Origin: Phoronis ovalis
Taxonomy: Eukaryota; Phoronida; Phoronidae
Assembly: GCA_028565635.1 (NCBI GenBank)
Contig: JAOXYB010030277.1
Location: forward strand, 1 to 14,845
Direction: 5' to 3'
Length of the DNA: 14,845 nt
Below are positions 10,071 to 14,845 of this stretch, in pieces; the first letter of the stretch is position 1; the number at the start of each line of letters is the position of its first letter. Under the pieces are notes generated by a model, which ran no database searches, was not told the DNA's origin, and saw nothing but the letters and a program-made list of their open reading frames with translations. Both the position numbers and the translations under genes were made by a program.

Positions 10071-10118
10071 GTGTTACATAAGTTATGTAGCGGAAGTTAG
10101 GCTTTGTCGCATTATTTG
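10071..10118 (-). CDS. Lar: Candidate 48-nt Lar exon just upstream of Ig1
   Basis: On the minus strand, 48 bases lie between an excellent acceptor (TTTTCCTTCCAG, AG at 10120-10119) and an excellent donor (GTAAGT, complement of 10065-10070). Read in phase 1 it has no stop and encodes NNATKPNFRYITYVT, ending with one base that joins AT of the next exon to make His. It would place a 16-residue segment with one N-glycosylation sequon (NAT) ahead of Ig1. Vertebrate LAR proteins usually go almost directly from signal peptide to Ig1, so this may be a lineage-specific or alternatively spliced N-terminal extension. Because it is 48 nt and phase 1-1, skipping it keeps frame if the upstream exon also ends in phase 1. 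Splice sites and frame are seen; use in mRNA is inferred. Confidence 0.6.
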
Positions 10119-10503
10119 CTGGAAGGAAAACAGATGCAAACCGGGTTAGCAGCAAGAGTTATGGCATTAGCAGTGGAGCATAAATGATTGTAGACTGCAA
10201 TATTGTTGGGAAGATTGTTAATATTAATCAATATAACTTAAATGACCTTGGTTTTGAGCAAGTATGAATTAAAAAAGTCTAGGAAAATATGATTTGAATA
10301 TTTCTGAAATCAGCATCATCTTCTTACACAATATTGCAAACTGAGCTTTCATATTTATCAATATCAAATCAGAAAATACAATGTCCCCAAAGCAAATAGA
10401 AATACTTGTAGTAACATTTCAAAGTCTTCGGACAAGAATAAATGCATCACCTAGTTGCTAACAAAAATCTGATATTTTACTACTACTTTAGTTTTAAATT
10501 TTA

Positions 10504-10515
10504 CCAAAAGGTGGC
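10504..10515 (+). promoter_or_regulatory. CTCF-core-like motif, 10 of 12 positions
   Basis: The plus strand reads CCAAAAGGTGGC, matching CCASYAGRKGGC except at the two central S and Y positions. It is oriented opposite to the motifs at 7669 and 9702. Taken alone it is weak; it is listed because three such words fall within 3 kb. Confidence 0.2.
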
Positions 10516-10880
10516 ACTGACAGGTTTAAAAAAAACACTTATTCAGACCCTGGGTTACTTAGTACCTTCTCCAAATATGAGTTACCAAGTAAGCAAATTA
10601 AATTGCTCTACAACCAGGTAGTCACATATGTTGGGGACAGATTTGTAGACATCACAAAATTAGAGGACTTTTGAAACCTTTTCAAAAACAGAAATCTTGG
10701 GGCTGATTGAAATTTGGAAAACCAATCTTTCAAAAAATATAATATTTGTTTGTGAATGCTAATTTACATGAAGTAGGTGATTTCTTTTCTGCCAATTACA
10801 AAACATTTTTTTAATATCTGAAGGAAGACTTTGAATGTTTACCTTAGTAATACTACATATGGTCAATTATACAAGGGGCC

Positions 10881-10928
10881 TGTTGTAAATACTATAGATT
10901 CTGTATAGTACAGAAAGTATTTACAACA
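10881..10928. repeat. 48-nt near-perfect hairpin (inverted repeat)
   Basis: Outer arms TGTTGTAAATACT (10881-10893) and AGTATTTACAACA (10916-10928) are exact 13-bp reverse complements. Inside them, TTCTGTA (10899-10905) and TACAGAA (10909-10915) form a further 7 bp around a TAG loop. The right arm is therefore paired over 20 consecutive bases, and the left arm has only a 5-nt bulge (10894-10898). It is shorter than a usual miRNA precursor. It could be a foldback or MITE remnant, or a structural RNA or DNA element. No target-site duplication is obvious. Confidence 0.7.
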
Positions 10929-12268
10929 CAAATAGAATAAGATATCAAATCACCTGAAAACTCGAAAGGATATATTATAGAAGGCATTGACACTGGTTCA
11001 AAACAGCTCAATTTCCTGTAAAATCTACCACACAGGCAGTAAAAAATCCTAAAAATCAACAAAGTCTGACAGCAAATCTATATCATTGTTGTTTACATAC
11101 AAAAACATAAAGAGATTGCTACCCATTTTTCTGTATTTGTAGTTCTACTTTTTCCATTTTTTTAAGTATTGCCAATTGTGTTAACTTCTTCTGCACTTAA
11201 ATAGGATATGAGCTCCATAACAAATGTTTATTCTATGGAACTGCTTTAAAATATTTATAAATACAAGAGTTCCCTATCATGCAGTAATACTCAAGAGATT
11301 CATAGAAGGTGTAGAGTGCTTCTTATTTTAAATATCATTAACCAGGATTTTAAGAGTCATGTCTAGCTATTGCTTTTGATCGTCAGCCATTTTTTCACAA
11401 TGGTCATTGCAAACGAGTGCTTACTTGATTGTTGCACAGTCATATATAACTTGATATATTCACACTTATTTAGAAGACTTTACAAACACAACATTTCTGC
11501 ATGTATTTAACCAGAAAAAAGAAATCGAAATAATAACTGACACGAAGATTTTTTAATGATAGCTTATCTAAAATTATCAAAATTGACATGCAAATGAGGC
11601 TTATAATTTAATTAACAACTGACTCTTAACAGAATTGTCTTTGTTATGTTACATAATAAATATGGCTGCCATGTCTATTGAATTATTAACATTGTATCCA
11701 TGATCGTATATTTTTATTTTGGTCCAAAGAAAAATAGCAGAAGTACTGTAGACTTTCATCCTATTTGTGACTCTCATCTGATAAGATGCAATTTTACTGG
11801 GTTAAAAATCATTTTATTTGTTAGGCTTATTTATTAATTTGGACGATTCTTGTACATAATAAGACAACAGTCTGTATATTAATTTTATTATCTTTTATGC
11901 CATATGGCTTCACAAGGTTAAGAAGCATCACACTGATATTGGGATGTTTATGTTTCAGATATAAATTTATAATTATTTAATAGTCTTGAGTATTTGGTAC
12001 CATTTTAAAATATGGTTCTTGAAGAGGATGTCAAAGAAATATGAAAGTGTTAGAAAAGTAACACAACATTAAAACAATTCCAATTTTCTTTCTTAACTGA
12101 AATATACACTAACATGTACTCCTTGAAGATGCGTTAAGAACAGAAAACACAAACATTGATACTTAACAGAAATAAACGTACATGTTATTAGTAAGAACAA
12201 TATGTCGTCTTTCAATATCCCAACCATGGTCTACTGATTATGAATACAACGAAACAAGGAAGCTACAG

Positions 12269-12274
12269 TATAAA
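12269..12274 (+). promoter_or_regulatory. Possible TATA box of the plus-strand receptor gene
   Basis: TATAAA lies 66 bases before the proposed first ATG. Initiation about 30 bases further on would leave a short 5' UTR of roughly 40 nt. TATAAA is common by chance in AT-rich DNA, so this rests on position only. Confidence 0.2.
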
Positions 12275-12339
12275 CAATTATTATTAAATCATACACCACA
12301 GAGCTTAGTAAAAAGTTGTACTATGAGTTACTTTCAGGG

Positions 12340-12529
12340 ATGATGTTTATTAAAATTTTGCAGGCTGTCCTATTCTGGATGATGGTGAAAAGGGTATTAT
12401 CAGTACCCAGTACTGACAGTACTACATACAGAACAAGTGCAAGAACTGATACAGAGAATTTGGTAATGCAATCTGCTAGTACGCTTAATACTCAAGTGAT
12501 ACTGAATACAGTGAAATCCACCAGTCAAC
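12340..12529 (+). CDS. Small tyrosine-motif receptor, exon 1 (signal peptide and start of Ser/Thr-rich stalk)
   Basis: This exon gives residues 1-63 and one base of codon 64. The frame is closed upstream by TAA at 12271-12273. The first ATG (12340, G at -3, a second ATG following) begins MMFIKILQAVLFWMMVKR, with a hydrophobic core at residues 6-16 that fits a signal peptide cleaved near residues 21-24. The remainder is cysteine-free and rich in Ser/Thr, suggesting an O-glycosylated stalk. The donor GTATGT starts at 12530 in phase 1, and the next exon supplies the two missing bases to make Arg64. Alternative: an acceptor-like TTTTGCAG ends at 12363, so an unseen upstream exon could splice in at 12364 in frame. 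I recognise no family. Confidence 0.65.
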
Positions 12530-13237
12530 GTATGTTTACTTGTATGCACTTGTATGTTTGCCTGTATGTTATACTTGGTAACTGTACGTGATGACGGTAG
12601 TAGTATAGCATGGGACTCATGGCTTATAGTGCTTTAAGGTTTTTTAGCAAATAATACTTCAAAATGATGTAAAAACATAAATAGTGAATATATCACTCGA
12701 TTGGAAATGGTACTGGAATATTATAAAAGTACTTCTAAAGGAAATGCTGAAAAAATAAATTAAAGAGATCAAAAGTTATCAAAATTTTGGAACTTTAAAC
12801 ATGTTTATGTTTTTAATGATGACAAATACGTTTTTTCAAAAACTGGGCCAAATTACCTCTACACAGGTTAATCACTTCTATACTTCAGTTAACTACGGAC
12901 TACACACCTTCAATCTTGGCTTATATTTTGGTATTCATTTTTACATATTATTATTCACTTGTCAGTAACTGGGTGGCAGCTTGACCGTAACAAGGTAACT
13001 GTCGGAGGTAACAAGGAAGCTACCTGATTGTAACTGTCTGTATATAAACCCAAACTATTGAAAATAAGTACCTTCTTGTGCCAAGAGGTCATACCTTGGC
13101 TGTAACAGGGAAGTTGAAATTACCTGGGTGTAAAGAACCATTTAGTGAAGAATTTGCTGTACTATATATGTGCGATGGAGATTAATATTAAATTAACCCC
13201 AAAAAAAGAATTAATTTCAGTATTTTTGCATGAGCAG
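12530..13237 (+). other. Intron 1 of the plus-strand receptor gene
   Basis: This 708-nt phase 1 intron starts GTATGT and ends in TTTTTGCATGAGCAG. Its 3' half contains the GTAAC-rich repeat cluster at 12961-13135. No other element is recognised. Confidence 0.75.
12961..13135. repeat. Degenerate GTAAC-rich repeat cluster
   Basis: GTAACA(A/G)GG occurs three times (12987, 13008, 13101) and GTAACT three times (12965, 12995, 13030). Longer blocks also recur: CTTGACCGTAACAAGGTAAC resembles CTTGGCTGTAACAGGGAAG, and AAGGAAGCTACCTGATTGTA resembles AGGGAAG...TTACCTGGGTGTA. This looks like a decayed duplication, or part of a dispersed repeat, inside intron 1 of the plus-strand gene. Confidence 0.55.
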
Positions 13238-13453
13238 GAACATCTACAGTAAACTTACTAACAGTAAGAATGAATGATACAACAAACATAACCAGTATTC
13301 CTACAGCTACAACCACCATCTTGGCAGCTTCCAATGACAGCAGATACACAATAAGCATAGGTACCACCAATATACCTGCTGCTTATACTACTTATATCAT
13401 AAGTACATTAAGGACTAGTATACAGACTGGAGGGATCACTGCTCAGAACAAAG
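13238..13453 (+). CDS. Small tyrosine-motif receptor, exon 2 (Ser/Thr-rich glycosylated stalk)
   Basis: This 216-nt, phase 1-1 exon encodes residues 64-135. The acceptor is GCATGAGCAG and the donor GTAAAT starts at 13454. The segment has no cysteine and no recognisable fold. It carries three N-glycosylation sequons (N76-D-T, N80-I-T, N96-D-S) and Thr runs such as PTATTTI. Over residues 25-135 about 38% are Ser or Thr (42 of 111). This indicates an extended mucin-like stalk rather than a globular ligand-binding domain. Being symmetric, the exon can be skipped without frame loss, leaving a 187-residue form with a much shorter stalk. Confidence 0.8.
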
Positions 13454-13775
13454 GTAAATATTATTAATGCTTTAAAAGTGTTGCATTTTTGAGTGCATGT
13501 GACACTAATTGTAGCAAATAATAGCAACATGTACTCTTGTATAAGTACAATGGCTGCTTGAGCAATGTTACAAGCCAAAGACACCTACTTTGGAGCTTAA
13601 CACTGTGCTTCTAACAATTAAGGTTGAGTTGGAATCCATCTGTTATACCTAGTTTCATCAACAAAGTCAGTAACAGTAGTATATTTATTTAGTGGTGTGA
13701 AAAGTTCCTTTGTGAAAAAATCTTAACCTAGAACACAGTATAAGACCATAACAACATACTGTGGTATTCTTCCAG
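13454..13775 (+). other. Intron 2 of the plus-strand receptor gene
   Basis: A 322-nt phase 1 intron from GTAAAT to GGTATTCTTCCAG. Nothing further is recognised in it. Confidence 0.8.
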
Positions 13776-13860
13776 ATGCAGGACCCAAAATTGGAGGAGC
13801 TATAGGAGGTATCACAGTACTTGTCGTTGTTTGTGTTGTTCTTGCAATACTGATTCGCAG
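13776..13860 (+). CDS. Small tyrosine-motif receptor, exon 3 (transmembrane segment)
   Basis: This 85-nt exon has the acceptor TCTTCCAG and the donor GTAAGT. It encodes residues 136-163 plus two bases. The sequence reads DAGPKIGGAIGGITVLVVVC then VVLAILIR, a single transmembrane helix at about residues 141-162. Basic stop-transfer residues R163-R165 and K166 follow, the last three from the next exon. The external half carries a GxxxGxxxG spacing (G138, G142, G146) with a second pair G143/G147, a pattern that favours tight helix-helix packing. C155 lies inside the helix. The orientation is type I: stalk outside, long tail in the cytoplasm. Confidence 0.88.
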
Positions 13861-14029
13861 GTAAGTCACAAACAGTAAAATAAATAGTGAATTCTTGAAT
13901 ATATGTTCTTCATGAACGAAAGCCATGCATCACTATTTTGTTTTCTGTAAAATTCGTAAATCCAAGGACCATGCATGCATCATTAGCTGAGAATTCTATT
14001 CATTTAACGGTACAAATTCAATATTTTAG

Positions 14030-14318
14030 GAGAAAAATGAAACATACACCAAAGGCGGACCCAGTAACAGCAGATGAGGATCACGACGACTATATACTAC
14101 CTGATGTATTGATAACAAGTGCCAGAACAGAGCCACATGCACTTAATGTATACGAAAATGTAAACTTTGATTCATGTTTGACTTATGAAGATGTTCAGAT
14201 CAACCATGAAGGATATTATGTATCAATGAAAGCAAAAGTAAAAGTACCAACAGAGACTACACTGAACAACAACAGAGATTCAGAAATGTTAGGCTACGTT
14301 AACATAAGCAGAAAATAA
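14030..14318 (+). CDS. Small tyrosine-motif receptor, exon 4 (cytoplasmic tail and stop)
   Basis: The acceptor AATATTTTAG precedes 14030, phase 2; the exon ends at TAA (14316-14318). It encodes residues 164-259: basic RRRKMK after the membrane, an acidic stretch DEDHDD, then tyrosine motifs. These are Y185 (DDYILP), Y205 (YENV, a YxN site typical for Grb2 SH2), Y216 (LTYEDV, fits the ITIM pattern), Y227 (YVSM, the YxxM pattern for PI3-kinase p85) and Y253 (LGYVNI, fits both ITIM and YxN). Y205, Y216 and Y227 are spaced exactly 11 residues apart. There is no kinase, phosphatase, death or TIR domain, so signalling would need recruited Src- or Syk-type kinases and SH2 adaptors. Motif matches are seen; phosphorylation and partners are inferred. 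Confidence 0.88.
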
Positions 14319-14322
14319 TAAA
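14317..14322 (+). terminator. AATAAA overlapping the stop codon, probably not used
   Basis: AATAAA starts on the second base of the TAA stop codon. Use would give almost no 3' UTR, and no clear GT-rich element follows, so it is less likely than the downstream signals. Confidence 0.2.
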
Positions 14323-14456
14323 AAGAAAATATTTCAAACAGATTTTTCATAATTATTATAATTTAAGTTGCATATTAATACATTGTCTATGTTCATTCTT
14401 ATGCTGTTTGTATTAAAATTGCTTTGGCAATTATATAAATACACAAACTTCCTGTA

Positions 14457-14462
14457 AATAAA
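14457..14462 (+). terminator. Polyadenylation signal AATAAA (probable main signal)
   Basis: This canonical hexamer lies 139 bases after the stop codon. It is followed within 10 bases by a GT-rich run (TTTGTGGTTTGGT), which fits a downstream element, though somewhat close. Confidence 0.6.
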
Positions 14463-14482
14463 GCTATTTGTGGTTTGGTATA

Positions 14483-14488
14483 AATAAA
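14483..14488 (+). terminator. Second polyadenylation signal AATAAA
   Basis: A second canonical hexamer 26 bases after the first, followed by CATTGTATTT. Either or both may direct cleavage around 14475-14510. Confidence 0.5.
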
Positions 14489-14510
14489 CATTGTATTTAA
14501 AAAACTTTAC

Positions 14511-14845
14511 ATATTAATGAAAAGTCTATTCCTAGTTAGCTGGGCAATGAACTACCAATCAGTGCAATGGAACTCTGAGGCAGTGATGTGACATAATGAC
14601 AAGTGTCACGTACATTGTTGCAAACAAGATGAAAAATTATTCAACAAAGACAAAAAGCAGTTTAGACAAGTAAGAAACCTGAAATATTTATTGCAAAGAA
14701 TAATGATGTTAGGAAGTCAAATACAAATATAAACTAGATAGCCTTTTAGCAAAGGCAGGGTTGCTCAAATTGGGTTTTATGAACGTTAAATGACCTCCAA
14801 ATTACCTTTCAACATCATTTTTAGAATTTTGACCTTTGACCCCTA
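14511..14845. other. Flank after the plus-strand gene
   Basis: No gene is recognised in this final stretch. It contains a DR1-like element at 14830-14842. If the Lar first exon lies further right, this is still Lar intron; otherwise it is intergenic. Confidence 0.55.
14830..14842 (-). promoter_or_regulatory. DR1 nuclear-receptor-like element
   Basis: The plus strand reads TGACCTTTGACCC; the minus strand is GGGTCA-A-AGGTCA, two hexamer half-sites with a one-base spacer, as bound by RXR/HNF4-type receptors. The upstream TGACCTCC at 14791-14798 is a further partial half-site. The same words are frequent in dispersed repeats of animal genomes, so this may be repeat-derived. Confidence 0.35.

Larger units (their letters stand above)
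10119..12268. other. Non-coding stretch: probable Lar 5' intron and upstream flank of the plus-strand gene
   Basis: About 2.1 kb without a recognisable exon on either strand. I searched the minus strand for a Lar signal-peptide exon (ATG, hydrophobic run, phase 1 donor) and did not find a convincing one, so that exon may lie beyond the right edge. The stretch carries a CTCF-like motif (10504-10515) and a strong 48-nt hairpin (10881-10928). The rest is AT-rich sequence with no clear structure. Confidence 0.6.
14319..14510 (+). other. Probable 3' UTR of the plus-strand receptor gene
   Basis: This AT-rich segment follows the stop codon and reaches the two AATAAA signals at 14457 and 14483. The exact cleavage site is unknown, so the right limit is approximate. 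Several ATTATT/TTTAA stretches are present, but no classical nonameric AU-rich element was seen. Confidence 0.55.

Noticed and set aside
12365-12414. CPILDDG-like sushi-domain fragment in a second frame of receptor exon 1
   Set aside because: The frame meets a stop after 16 codons and does not match the phase of the next exon, while the AVLFWMM frame joins exactly. The resemblance is coincidental.
13723-13926. Minus-strand open frame opposite the transmembrane exon
   Set aside because: It is the shadow of the plus-strand transmembrane exon, which has matched splice sites and phases.

Overview
This is an AT-rich, CpG-poor, intron-dominated piece of animal nuclear DNA. It has GT-AG introns, AATAAA polyadenylation signals and a (CA)n microsatellite, and no bacterial-style gene packing. 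The proteins look like those of an invertebrate bilaterian; a lophotrochozoan such as a mollusc or annelid fits, but the sequence alone cannot settle this. Two genes are visible, on opposite strands, and they fill only a small part of the window.

Minus strand (about 10118 down to 193, running off the left edge): an N-terminal part of a LAR-type receptor protein tyrosine phosphatase (Lar; vertebrate PTPRF/PTPRD/PTPRS group). Three firm exons encode Ig1 (8985-9065 and 8230-8448) and the first half of Ig2 (193-387). Two further candidates fit the same reading phase and have good splice sites: a 48-nt exon at 10071-10118 just before Ig1, and a 15-nt microexon at 7999-8013 that would insert five residues exactly between Ig1 and Ig2. 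Every Lar exon seen, firm or candidate, is a multiple of three and phase 1-1, so each can be included or skipped without breaking frame. The signal-peptide exon, the rest of Ig2, and the FN3, transmembrane and phosphatase parts are not in the window. The 7.6-7.8 kb stretch between Ig1 and Ig2 is one large intron with no other recognisable gene.

Plus strand (12340-14318): a complete-looking four-exon gene whose exon phases all match. It encodes a 259-residue type I membrane protein: probable signal peptide, a cysteine-free Ser/Thr-rich stalk with three N-glycosylation sequons, one glycine-rich transmembrane helix, and a tail of about 95 residues carrying tyrosine signalling motifs. Three of these (Y205, Y216, Y227) lie exactly 11 residues apart as YENV, YEDV and YVSM, followed by a C-terminal YVNI. 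I recognise no named family. It resembles a small ITAM/ITIM-like signalling receptor and is the most novel item here. If the Lar 5' exon lies beyond the right edge, this gene is nested antisense inside a Lar intron; if that exon lies between 10119 and 12340, the two genes are divergent neighbours.

Non-coding items: a 48-nt near-perfect hairpin (10881-10928), three CTCF-core-like motifs spread among the Lar Ig1 exons (7669, 9702, 10504), a GTAAC-rich degenerate repeat cluster (12961-13135), a (CA)n microsatellite (4283-4323), and a DR1 nuclear-receptor-like element at the right edge (14830-14842).
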